Part shown: in pieces, positions 1-7,233 of the stretch | Layout of the letters: each line of letters opens with the position of its first letter | How positions within the stretch are numbered: the stretch's first letter is position 1 | NCBI GenBank assembly: GCA_028281445.1 | Contig: JANQJW010000120.1 | Span: forward strand, 1-45,124 | Source: Planctomycetota bacterium | GTDB lineage: Bacteria; Planctomycetota; PLA2; JAEUHO01 | Length of the DNA: 45,124 bases | Direction: 5' to 3' | Program-made: the position numbers and the translations under genes | The notes under the pieces: model-generated | The model's database searches: none | The model's input: only the letters and a program-made list of their open reading frames with translations | What the model was told of the DNA's origin: nothing

Positions 1-246
1 ATCTCATTTCCTCGGCTATGGCAACAACAGGGGCTGGAGGCAAGCGGGGACGTACGAAGAGGACGCGGTCCCGACGGCCAAGAGGTGCTCCTGTTCCGGA
101 GCGAGAAGGGGTTCTGCATCGCCCATCCGGATCCACTCAACTGGGGCGGTTGGATGCACGCGGAATCAGATGACGAGGCGTTGCTCGGGCGCGTTCATGA
201 GGACGTGTACTTCCCCACGTCGTGGTCGAATGGCGCCGCAGGGTGA
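1..246 (+). CDS. 3' end of an unrecognised protein (cut by window edge)
   Basis: Frame 1 is open from the first base to a TGA at 244-246. The last 60 or so residues look like real coding sequence, with a hydrophobic strand (EVLLFRSEKGFCIAHPDP) followed by an acidic stretch and the end PTSWSNGAAG. The first 20 codons are less convincing and could be in another frame upstream of a sequencing error. No family is recognised. It lies in the putative integrative element and converges with the next gene, whose stop is 17 nt away. Confidence 0.5.
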   Translation: MSFPRLWQQQGLEASGDVRRGRGPDGQEVLLFRSEKGFCIAHPDPLNWGGWMHAESDDEALLGRVHEDVYFPTSWSNGAAG

Positions 247-262
247 GGCACCCGGCCCGCCT

Positions 263-607
263 CTACGAGAGGCCCGGATCCGTTAGTCCCCACTGGTTCA
301 GGTAGCCGAGCCGTTCCTTCTCGACTTGGCGCAAGAAGTCGTCACCGAATTCGCGGCGCTTCTCATGCAGCATCTGCTCGCAGTGCGCCTGGATGAAGCC
401 GATGAGCGTTGCCGCGACCATGGTGTGTGCTCGCCGTGCTTCGGGCTCGTCTGGCGCATCAGGCATGTTCCACCCTTCGCCGCCAGAGACTGACATGTCC
501 GGGCAGAGCATCGCGCCCACGAACACGTTGGGCAACGCGGTCTGCTCCTGGACCTGTGCGACAGCCTCCTGCATCGCGTTCCAAATCTGATCACCCGCCT
601 CATCCAT
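263..607 (-). CDS. small hypothetical protein
   Basis: This 114-residue protein starts at an ATG (605-607) with a clear AGGAGG ribosome-binding site 7 nt upstream on the minus strand, which supports the start. It is acidic and mostly helical, with a hydrophobic segment MVAATLIGFIQAHCEQML in the middle and a charged C-terminal part. No signal peptide or catalytic motif is visible and I do not recognise a family. It is divergent from the DUF3024 gene, so the 69 nt between 607 and 677 should hold both promoters. Confidence 0.6.
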   Translation of the reverse strand: MDEAGDQIWNAMQEAVAQVQEQTALPNVFVGAMLCPDMSVSGGEGWNMPDAPDEPEARRAHTMVAATLIGFIQAHCEQMLHEKRREFGDDFLRQVEKERLGYLNQWGLTDPGLS

Positions 608-676
608 GCCATTCCTCCTGTTGCGGGGAGTCTAGCAGCGCTGCTGGAAGTAGCCGGGCCTGCTAGATTCGGGGCG

Positions 677-1015
677 ATGTCCCTTCCGCCGCTCATCCGC
701 CACCTGCTCGACGCCAAACTCGGTGCTTGGTGCGAGGCTCGTGTGCCCGAGGACATTCGCGACGAACTCCGGTACGAGCATTCGATCCGAGGCACCACGG
801 CGACAATCTTCGAGGTCAGGCCCATGTGGGACGGCTCGCCTGGCGAGACACGGGGAAAGGTCGCCCAGATCCGCTACGAGGACGACGTGTTCGCGCTGTA
901 CTGCTGCGATCGAAACGGCAGGTGGCACTTCTTCGAGCCGTTCGAGCCTGGCAAGGATCTCGACGCCGTGCTGACCGAGATCGAGACGGACAGGACCGGG
1001 ATCTTCTTCGGGTAA
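677..1015 (+). CDS. DUF3024 family protein
   Basis: The 112 residues match the layout I know for DUF3024: an N-terminal helix, a charged helix with PEDIRDELRYEH, a strand IFEVRPMWDG, a basic strand KVAQIRYEDD, an aromatic strand on the pattern W-H-x-F-E-P, and the terminal D-x-x-G-x-F-F-G that closes family members. The family is small, of unknown function, and common beside mobile and defence genes. The ATG at 677 follows a weak GGGGCG. An inverted repeat follows the stop directly. The family assignment is from memory of the motif pattern. Confidence 0.75.
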   Translation: MSLPPLIRHLLDAKLGAWCEARVPEDIRDELRYEHSIRGTTATIFEVRPMWDGSPGETRGKVAQIRYEDDVFALYCCDRNGRWHFFEPFEPGKDLDAVLTEIETDRTGIFFG

Positions 1016-1021
1016 GAGGCC

Positions 1022-1062
1022 ATGCAGGGCACCCGCTGACGCCGAGGCCCTGCATAGCAGGG
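1022..1062 (+). terminator. Nested inverted repeat after the DUF3024 gene
   Basis: Seven bases after the stop codon, ATGCAGGGC (1022-1030) pairs perfectly with GCCCTGCAT (1047-1055) across a 16-nt loop. The second arm can instead form a tight hairpin, CCCTGC-ATA-GCAGGG (1048-1062). Two mutually exclusive stems share one arm. There is no T tract, so it is a Rho-independent terminator only in a loose sense; it may protect the transcript end. Confidence 0.4.
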
Positions 1063-1405
1063 AGCCCAACACACCGAAGGACGTGAAGGGCGCTGATCTG
1101 GCGCGGGCGTCTCCAGGTGGGCCTCGCCGACATCGACGCACCTCCCTCTATGCACCTTCGTCGAGGTTCATTGATGGCGCGCAACGAGCACGTCTCCGGC
1201 GTAGATTGGAGGACACCTGCACCAATGCACGCCAGGACTGCTCAGGATTCTCTGTGCAGGGACTTGGCACCAAGGGCGACTCGGAACCGGCTACGGACGT
1301 GCGGGCGTGAGAGCACCTTACGAGGGGTTTGTCGAGCGTGCTATAGGCGCGGCTTGACTTGTCCTTCGCATGCTCCTCTCTCGAACGCGCTCCTCGAAAG
1401 CAGCG

Positions 1406-1550
1406 CAATCATGATTGGTGCGCGGGCGCGCTTCGCGCCCTGCGCTCTCCCTCCGGAGCGCAGCGGAGGAGGGGGCCCGGGTGTGCGAGGGGTGCGGGGT
1501 GTCCTGCGATCCTGGCCGCCGCGTTCCACTGAGACTCTTCGAGTCTCAGT
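1406..1550. repeat. Cluster of four perfect palindromes
   Basis: In order: CAATCATGATTG (1406-1417, no loop); GGGCGCG-CTT-CGCGCCC (1424-1440, 7-bp stem, 3-nt loop); CTGCGCTC/GAGCGCAG (1440-1447 and 1456-1463, 8-bp stem, 8-nt loop); and ACTGAGACTC-TTC-GAGTCTCAGT (1528-1550, 10-bp stem, 3-nt loop). Two have the same loop size of three. The second and third abut. All arms were read directly from the sequence and pair without mismatch. Confidence 0.7.
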
Positions 1551-1557
1551 GTCCTAC

Positions 1558-1612
1558 GGTCTTGTTCGTTCCCCAGGTCTTCTTCTCCGTAGGTCTTTAC
1601 TTCCTAGGTCTT
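1558..1612 (+). repeat. Four spaced GGTCTT boxes (iteron-like)
   Basis: GGTCTT occurs at 1558-1563, 1576-1581, 1592-1597 and 1607-1612, giving spacings of 18, 16 and 15 nt. Three copies are preceded by A (AGGTCTT) and several by pyrimidine-rich spacers with TTC. They start 8 nt after the last hairpin arm. Spacing is uneven, so these may be degenerate direct repeats rather than strict iterons. Confidence 0.5.
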
Positions 1613-1742
1613 CAGGGGGGAGCGCGGGTTTTCGACGCAAGGCAAGGAGGATCGTCGGTCTTGACGGGGGCGAGATACCTACGAGGGCGATTCGTGTCGT
1701 ACGGGGAGAAGTCGATGGCCGCCCCAAGGCCCTCGATGCGGG

Positions 1743-2520
1743 CTATTCCAGTACGGCTTCGACATCGACGAACCAGTCGGGGTGGCGGGCGCGGAGTCGA
1801 GCCAAACCCGGTCGAACACGGCGTGCTGCGGGCATCTTCGGCAGGTGGCCAAGTCGATCCAGCCAGCCGTCGCAGAAGCAGAAGTAGTACACGCTCTTGT
1901 CCTCCCGCTCGCCCTCTTCGTACGAGATGATCCCCCTCTCCACAAGCCCGTCGAGGGCATCCCGGAACTTCCCGGTGTCGCTCTGCCAGACCTCCACGCC
2001 ATCAAACAATCGTCGCTTGTAGCCAGCACACGAGCGATTGATCAGCATCCGGCGATTGACCCACCCGCCATCTTCTCGGATGACCTTCCCGTCAGGACCG
2101 ATCATCGGGTTGTCTTTGTCGTCGCGGATGGCGGTGCGGATGTTCCTGAGGTTCGCCAGGATGCACTTCTGCACGGCGCCGATCTTGGTCGAGTAGATGA
2201 TCTCTGCTTCGATGCTGAGAAGACCCGATGACCTCTGCCCCTTGCTCGTGACCTTGTCGAACTCCGCTTGAAACGCGGTCTGTGCCTCACTGATCTGTCT
2301 CTGACGGTCCGGGCGGAACTGGAGCGAGGTTGCGACCAGGGATGAAGAAGAACGGGTACGGGTTCTCGTCGTAGATGAAGGGCTTCTTCTTGGCTCCTGG
2401 CGGGATCGCTGCCATCCCGTCGATCTTCGCTCTGGCCGCGATCTTCTCGTTGAAGAGCCATGTCTTGGGCGTCGCCACCCACAGGGTTCGGGCCGCGATC
2501 TGGTTGAGGTTGAGAGACAT
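1743..2520 (-). CDS. Frameshifted hypothetical protein with C-terminal winged-helix-like segment
   Basis: Two minus-strand frames together make one plausible protein. The N-terminal 77 residues (2520 to 2287, ATG start, MSLNLNQIAARTLWV) end in a stop. The neighbouring frame carries on from about 2320 to a TAG at 1743 with well-formed sequence (RQISEAQTAFQAEFDKV onward). Joining them near 2310-2325 by one base gives about 250 residues. The C-terminal part has a winged-helix look: FRDALDGLVERGIISYEEG, then a strand with VYYF. No family is recognised. A Rep-like or regulatory role would fit the adjacent iteron-like boxes, but that is a guess. Confidence 0.5.
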
Positions 2521-2851
2521 GATCCGTACTCCGTCGTGTTGGTGGTCCGGCCGCTCCGCGTGAGGGGCCGGAGTACGTACCGACGAAGGGAATCGTCACG
2601 ACGGGGATATCTCTCGCGGCGTAGGGAGGACGGACCTGCGCATCGTGGAGGGGCCGTCTTGCCGTGGGCGTAGCGGCCACCGCACATGTACGAGCCGCTT
2701 GGAGCGACCCGAGAGCGGGCGTCCTAGGGGCCCCCTCTGATCGACTCAGCACGTGGCGAGGACGATGACGCTCTTGATAACTGGAACGGTGTATCTAGGT
2801 GAGTTGGGCGGAAACGAACTGACGCACTGATGGGGCGGAGTGGATCGAGAC
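2521..2851. other. Divergent intergenic region
   Basis: This 331-nt gap separates the start of the minus-strand hypothetical gene from the next plus-strand gene. Frames crossing it are arginine/proline-rich shadows. It should hold the promoters of both neighbours; a TTGATA is visible at 2773-2778 but no -10 box sits at normal spacing. I see no repeat or RNA here. Confidence 0.35.
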
Positions 2852-3166
2852 ATGTCAGAGGATCACAGCCTGCACGATCTCAAGGACGATCTGGCGCTGC
2901 TCGTGCGAACACTCATGGATGACCATCGTGTCACCCTTCGTGCTCACGGCGGGATGTTCTCATGCAGAATCGACGATCGACTGCTCTTGGTCACGACCAG
3001 TGGATGGAGCATAGACATCTTCAGCACCATGAGCGAGGTGGGGGTGTCGTGGTCGCAGGCGGGAGCACTTGGTCTGCTTCGATCCGTCTTGGATGAAGCG
3101 ACGCGGGCTCAGACCCTAGATCGGCTTGAGGCGTTGATGCGCTCCGAGAGCGAGTCCGAACCGTAA
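2852..3166 (+). CDS. small hypothetical protein
   Basis: About 104 residues from the ATG at 2852; a GTG at 2840 in the same frame would add four residues. A GGAG at 2837-2840 precedes the ATG at 11 nt. The protein has an N-terminal helix (LHDLKDDLALLVRTLMDD), two to three beta strands (VTLRAHGG, CRIDDRLLLVTT) and a C-terminal helix ending ESESEP. It is acidic, with no signal peptide or motif. It lies 77 nt upstream of the methylase gene on the same strand and may be co-transcribed with it. Confidence 0.55.
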   Translation: MSEDHSLHDLKDDLALLVRTLMDDHRVTLRAHGGMFSCRIDDRLLLVTTSGWSIDIFSTMSEVGVSWSQAGALGLLRSVLDEATRAQTLDRLEALMRSESESEP

Positions 3167-3243
3167 GCACCGGAGGTCGTCGAGCAGTAGCCCCGCACCG
3201 ATCATGAACGCCTCGAAATAGACGAGCCTGTATCTGAATCAAG

Positions 3244-4386
3244 GTGGCAGGCATCCTGAGAACACCCGGCTCCAAAAAGCAGCACCTCTCGGTGCTGCGC
3301 CCGTTCATTGATCCCTTGGTCACGCCGGATACGACGTTTGTTGACCTCTTCGTTGGCGGAGGCTCGGTCCTTCTCGATATCGCCGCGCGCTTCCCCGACA
3401 TCCCGCTCGTTGCCAACGACGCAGACGCGGGCATCGCAGCCCTGTGGTCGGTCCTAGGAGGGGCCGAGGACGACGTACTGGGCCTTGAATCCATGCTCGA
3501 TGTCGAGCCGACACGCGACCTCTGGGAGAGTCTCAGAGCCGACGTGTCCGAGGATCCCGTCGAGGCTGCATTTTCGGTCATCTATCTATCTCGCACGTCT
3601 TACGGAGGCAGCCTGGCCGCCCGCGCCATGAAGGACATCGGCAGCAGGTACAGCCCTGCCGGAATCCGCAAGCAGATCCGGTGTGCATGGGAGCTGCTGC
3701 ATGGGCGACTGACCGTCACCTCGATGGACGCGGTCGCCTGGCTCGGCGAACACCGAGGCGACGAGAGCAACGTTCTGTTCGCGGACCCTCCGTACTTCGT
3801 CGAGGGCAAGGACCTCTACCGCGTCGCAATGTCCCCCCGAGAGCACGCGGCCCTGCGTGATCGCCTTCGCGACAAGAGCAACTGGGTGTTGACCTACCGT
3901 GACAATCCAATAGTGCGCCACCTCTACGGCTGCTGGTGTGACATCCAGTGTTCCCCGAAGGGCAAGGACGAAGTCGTCATCGTGCCCGCTGGAGCCGCAG
4001 GCCGAATGTCCACAGAAGCAAGTCCGGATTCACATGACCTGACCGGAGAGCGTTCGGTATCTGAATACTCGATGGCACAGGACGAACAACAGTGCATAGC
4101 CGTAGGGCCGAACGATACCCCGGGCTACGATCGCTCGATTTCCCCTGCCACCGACGCTACTGCCGGCCAGGGTGGAAAGCACAGCGGCAGGAAGAAGAAG
4201 GACCTGTCGTTCCGTCGCGCGTGGTCGATCGAGGAACTGGAAGAGTTGTATCCGTACAGCGAGAGCACCCTCCGGAACTTCATCGACGACGGGCTCTTGC
4301 GCTGCCACCGTCCGAACGGCGTTCGGGGCGCGTGCGTGTTCATCAAGGACCTAGAGGAGTTTGAGGACCGCGTACGCGGTGCTTAG
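3244..4386 (+). CDS. DNA adenine methylase (Dam/D12 class) fused to excisionase-like HTH
   Basis: Residues 1-250 are a D12-class N6-adenine methylase: the PGSKKQHL lead, the SAM-binding loop FVDLFVGGGS (32-41), and the catalytic DPPY at 181-184. A long polar linker (about 255-325) ends in a basic GRKKK. Residues 326-378 form an excisionase/MerR-type helix-turn-helix (SIEELEELYPYSESTLRNFI, then a wing and a DLEEFEDRV helix). The start is GTG at 3244, with no better upstream codon. The HTH part lies directly upstream of the integrase with 10 nt between genes. The methylase should protect or mark the element; the HTH may be the recombination directionality factor. The fusion is unusual. Confidence 0.85.
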   Translation: MAGILRTPGSKKQHLSVLRPFIDPLVTPDTTFVDLFVGGGSVLLDIAARFPDIPLVANDADAGIAALWSVLGGAEDDVLGLESMLDVEPTRDLWESLRADVSEDPVEAAFSVIYLSRTSYGGSLAARAMKDIGSRYSPAGIRKQIRCAWELLHGRLTVTSMDAVAWLGEHRGDESNVLFADPPYFVEGKDLYRVAMSPREHAALRDRLRDKSNWVLTYRDNPIVRHLYGCWCDIQCSPKGKDEVVIVPAGAAGRMSTEASPDSHDLTGERSVSEYSMAQDEQQCIAVGPNDTPGYDRSISPATDATAGQGGKHSGRKKKDLSFRRAWSIEELEELYPYSESTLRNFIDDGLLRCHRPNGVRGACVFIKDLEEFEDRVRGA

Positions 4387-4396
4387 GAGGATCATC

Positions 4397-5537
4397 ATGT
4401 CTCGCAGGCGTCACTTTGGAACGATCTGGCAGGAAGGCCGGTCTTGGCGGATCGCTTGGCCCCCGGCGCATGGGTACATAGGGAAGCACCGTCCCCGCAA
4501 GACGATCGGCCGCAAGCGCAGCCTCGCTGCGCGCAGGCTCAGTCAGATCGAGTCCTGCATCGCCGACGGCAAGAGCCACGACCAGGTCATGCACGAGGTT
4601 TTTTGGCGTTCCTCTTCCAGCGGGCAAGACCTTTAGGGAGTGGGCCGAGGACTACAAGGCCCGCCCTCACGAGCACGAGCGGGACCCGGAGCAGGTCCAT
4701 AAGGAGAACTGGCGCATTGATCACGTCTGCAAGGCTCCGTGGGCGAAGCTGCCGATCGAACGGATCACCCGCAAGCAGATCAAGGCGTGGCACGAGCGCC
4801 GTGCACGGGAAACCAGCGGGCCGACCGCGAACCGGGGGCTTGGCGTCGCCAGCGTGATCTTCAAGTACGCCATCGAGTGGGAAGGCGTCGAGAACAACCC
4901 GTGCGAGGGCGTGAAGCGCTACTCCGAGGTGGGTCGCCAGCGGGACTGCTACCTGACCGCTGAGGAGTGCAGGTCGCTCATCGCCTCATGCGAGGACTGG
5001 TTCCGCCCCTTCGTCGTGTTGGCGTTGAACACCGGCATGCGCCGTGGCGAACTGCTCGAACTCCAGTGGGACCAGGTGGACTTCCTCCGGGGCCGCATCC
5101 AGGCTCGTCGAAGGGACACCCGCACGAAGAAGAAACGCCTCGTCGGCATGAACAAGAACGCACGCGCCGCGCTCATGCAGGTGCGCGAGGCTGCGGGCGA
5201 GGAAAACGCCGGACGCCAGGACCGCGTCTTCCCGTGGACCAGTTGGCGCGCGCGTAAGGAGTGGGACGCGACGCTGGCGCGCTGTCAGGGCGTCCCCGAG
5301 GACAAGAAGGACGAGCTGGTCTTCCACACGCTCCGCCACACCTTCGCCTCCCTGGCCGTACAGAACGGTGTGTCGCTGGAGGAACTCATGAAGATCCTCG
5401 GGCACCTGCACTTCATCACCGTTCAGCGTTACGCGAAGTTCAAGCCCGACGTGGGGGTGGCTCCGGTCAAGCGGTTGGAGGGAGTTCTGGGTGACCAAGT
5501 GGAAAGAGCGCGCATGCGCCAAGGGCGCACCGTGTAG
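4397..5537 (+). CDS. Tyrosine recombinase/integrase, frameshifted at a T6 run
   Basis: The ATG at 4397 follows a strong AGGAGG (4385-4390) that overlaps the methylase stop. The N-terminal part (MSRRRHFGTIWQEG) is an AP2-like DNA-binding region; a SAM-like core-binding domain follows (WAEDYKARPHEHERDPEQV). The catalytic domain has Arg in LNTGMRRGELLEL, Lys in the basic hairpin DTRTKKKRLV, the box HTLRHTF, a GH in LGHLHF and the nucleophile Tyr in VQRYAKF. At T6 (4599-4604) the reading frame changes: five T's would give an unbroken protein of about 379 residues. As read, the first frame stops at 4634-4636. This is either inactivation or a homopolymer error. It should act at the tRNA-like site at 7084-7149. 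Confidence 0.85.
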
Positions 5538-5552
5538 GTCCGACACTCGGCC

Positions 5553-6056
5553 CTACTTGGGGCGCGCCTGAGCAATGTGCGGGAGGATGCTGGCCGTGTG
5601 GTGGTGGTTCGGAAGTCTCTCTGGCCCAAGGATGAAGACGTAGTCTGCGACAGCGGCTCTGACGGAGTCCTCGTCGAGGCCGATCGCCTCAATCATCCGG
5701 GTCCAGTCCCCGTGGGTCGCCAAGTCTTCGATTACGCGGTAGTGATCGGTGTTGATGATGTCCGGCGCATCCTCAGGAGCGTCCCGCACCACATCGATCC
5801 CGGCGTCATCGTTCGCTAGGCCACTACAGGCAGCCATGTTGAATGCCGGGGCCTTCGTGGCTGAATCCAGGGAGCCAGGGAGGGTATCTGTCCGGGTCGG
5901 GCTTCCGTCTGCCCGGACCATCGAGGCCCATGTATTGCGCTCGAATGCCACGCACATTCTGAACTTGAGAAGGCGCGGGAGGAGGTTCGTGACCCTAATG
6001 AGAATGTCCACGTGCTGCTCCAACCGGATGAAGGAGAGGCCGTTCGCGGCCCCCAC
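5553..6056 (-). CDS. hypothetical protein
   Basis: A 167-residue protein from a GTG at 6056, converging with the integrase (15 nt between stops). The composition looks real: a basic hydrophobic N-terminal part (LEQHVDILIRVTNLLPRLLK), an acidic middle (NDDAGIDVVRDAPEDAPDI), and a helical C-terminal part with HGDWTRMIEAIGLDEDSVR ending in SILPHIAQARPK. No signal peptide or catalytic motif. Not recognised. The actual start could lie further in; an in-frame stop bounds it about 60 nt upstream. Confidence 0.5.
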   Translation of the reverse strand: MGAANGLSFIRLEQHVDILIRVTNLLPRLLKFRMCVAFERNTWASMVRADGSPTRTDTLPGSLDSATKAPAFNMAACSGLANDDAGIDVVRDAPEDAPDIINTDHYRVIEDLATHGDWTRMIEAIGLDEDSVRAAVADYVFILGPERLPNHHHTASILPHIAQARPK

Positions 6057-6115
6057 GCCTGCTGGCAGTTCATAAGATACGCCCGCATCAGGCGGATCGA
6101 CTGGAGAGCCAGATC

Positions 6116-6952
6116 ATGGGAAGCGCCGAAGCGGCCGTCATTGTCTTCTGCATCGACGCCGGAAACGACCCGTGTTGGGCCGCAGGATCTTCCATCGACA
6201 CGGTGGTGGCTCATGACTCGCTGGATGGCCTGCCCGACAGTCTTGCGCGCGCGCTCGGGGAGGGACAGCCTTGTGCACTCGGCGTAGAAGCCCCTTGTGG
6301 GATTCCAATCAGGGACGCCCCACGTCGCCTAACGAAGGCGCGTCAGGACGAGGACAGGGCATGGTCTGCAAGCGCTGGCGCGGCTTCCCTCGCGTGTGGC
6401 ATCGCCATCTGGGGTTGGGTGTTCAGACAACTCGCGCAAGGTCGCGGCCTGAGACTAGACGACCTCCCCGTGACGGCGAACTGGCGCGCGTTCTTCAGAG
6501 AACCACGGGGGTTGCTTCTGTGGGAGGCGTACATCACGCGCTCAACCATTCCCTCTGGATACGAACGGAACAAGGTCCACGCCAAGTGCTTCGACGCTGC
6601 CGACTGTGTGATCGGTGTACGGGAGTTCCTGACGAAGTGGGGTAGAGCAACTGACTTCTCGCCGGAGGACAGGCCGTACTTGTCAGTTCCCGGAGCAGCG
6701 GCCACGGGGGCGATGCTTGGCAAGGGCGACGTGCCCGATGCAGGCTTTGAGTTGGCGCAGGCGATCAATGGACTGGTATCGGACTATCCCCTCGTTCGAG
6801 AGGTGCGGAAGCCGGACTACAAGGACATCCCAGCCATCCTCAGCGCGGCGCGCTACGAGTGCCCTGAGGATGCCGCCAAGTTGATTGCGAAGCAGCAGAA
6901 GAAGAAGAGGAAGAGCGGGAGGAGCAAGAGGCGGGCGATGAAGAAGTCGTGA
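6116..6952 (+). CDS. Predicted RNase H-like (DUF429-like) protein
   Basis: 278 residues from an ATG preceded by GGAGAG. The opening strand IVFCIDAGND, the second strand CALGVEAPCGIPI, the motif LTKARQDEDRAWSASAGAA and the later LLLWEAYITRS resemble predicted nuclease-like proteins of the DUF429 type (RNase H fold), whose acidic residues sit on such strands. The C-terminus is a very basic tail (KKKRKSGRSKRRAMKKS), suggesting nucleic-acid contact. It is the last gene before the tRNA-like site and probably element cargo. The family link is from memory of the pattern, not a search. Confidence 0.55.
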   Translation: MGSAEAAVIVFCIDAGNDPCWAAGSSIDTVVAHDSLDGLPDSLARALGEGQPCALGVEAPCGIPIRDAPRRLTKARQDEDRAWSASAGAASLACGIAIWGWVFRQLAQGRGLRLDDLPVTANWRAFFREPRGLLLWEAYITRSTIPSGYERNKVHAKCFDAADCVIGVREFLTKWGRATDFSPEDRPYLSVPGAAATGAMLGKGDVPDAGFELAQAINGLVSDYPLVREVRKPDYKDIPAILSAARYECPEDAAKLIAKQQKKKRKSGRSKRRAMKKS

Positions 6953-7083
6953 GGTCTCCTTCTGCGGAGGCAATCCTGTGCGCATCCGAGCCGTCACGCA
7001 TGGCCCCGCGTTTGGCCCCGGCGATCGAGGCCGATCGACGTAACTCACGTGGCTCGTCATGCTTGCGCGATGCGGGGTTGAGC

Positions 7084-7149
7084 CTTCAAAACCGCTGTGT
7101 CCCTGGGCAACCTTGGATGGGAGCGTTCGATTCCCCTGCTCTCCCGCCA
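7084..7149 (+). other. tRNA(Sec)-like 3' half ending in CCA; candidate attachment site
   Basis: The end reads TTCGATT (T loop, 7126-7132), CCCCT (7133-7137), GCTCTCCC (7138-7145), G, CCA (7147-7149): the 3' side of a tRNA with an 8-bp acceptor and 5-bp T stem, the bacterial tRNA(Sec) arrangement. Upstream, CTTCAAA (7084-7090) would be an anticodon loop with UCA, at about the distance expected in tRNA(Sec). The 5' T-stem strand (GAGCG) does not pair well, and no 5' acceptor strand GGGAGAGC is found 30-40 nt upstream. So it is a 3' remnant, not an intact gene. Confidence 0.4.
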
Positions 7150-7233
7150 CTTCTCCCACGGTCGCGCGACGTAGCCCGAATGCGCGCGCCCCCTCGCAGA
7201 CGCGCGTCGTCGTTGAAGCCGACGAGTGAAGCG

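Larger units (their letters stand above)
1016..1742. other. 727-nt non-coding stretch with stacked palindromes
   Basis: No open frame here has convincing protein-like composition. The longest frames, on the plus strand across 1117-1930, are arginine- and serine-rich low-complexity shadows. The stretch instead contains the post-DUF3024 inverted repeat, four perfect palindromes between 1406 and 1550, and a run of GGTCTT boxes at 1558-1612. It ends at the stop codon of the minus-strand gene at 1743. It could be a non-coding RNA, a replication or transfer origin, or a recombination site. Confidence 0.5.
1..7149. mobile_element. Putative integrative element, right-hand part
   Basis: The stretch contains an integrase, a methylase with an excisionase-like domain, several short unrecognised genes, iteron-like repeats, and at its right edge a sequence like the 3' end of a tRNA, which is the classic integration target of tyrosine recombinases. 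The left boundary is outside the window. The gene style changes at 7149 to long tightly packed operons. The element call is inference; no direct-repeat partner can be seen here. Confidence 0.45.

Noticed and set aside
1117..1930. Long plus-strand open frames across 1117-1930
   Set aside because: Composition is Arg/Ser/Gly-rich without structure, they cover palindromes, and they run antisense into a better minus-strand gene.
4599..4604. Programmed -1 ribosomal frameshift in the integrase
   Set aside because: The change needed is +1 (or -2), and there is no slippery heptamer of the usual type or stimulatory stem visible. Mutation, slippage or sequencing error is more likely.
7040..7149. Complete tRNA(Sec) gene
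   Set aside because: The 3' acceptor, T loop and CCA are there, but no 5' acceptor strand GGGAGAGC exists upstream, and the T stem 5' strand mispairs at two or more positions. Kept only as a 3' remnant or attachment site.
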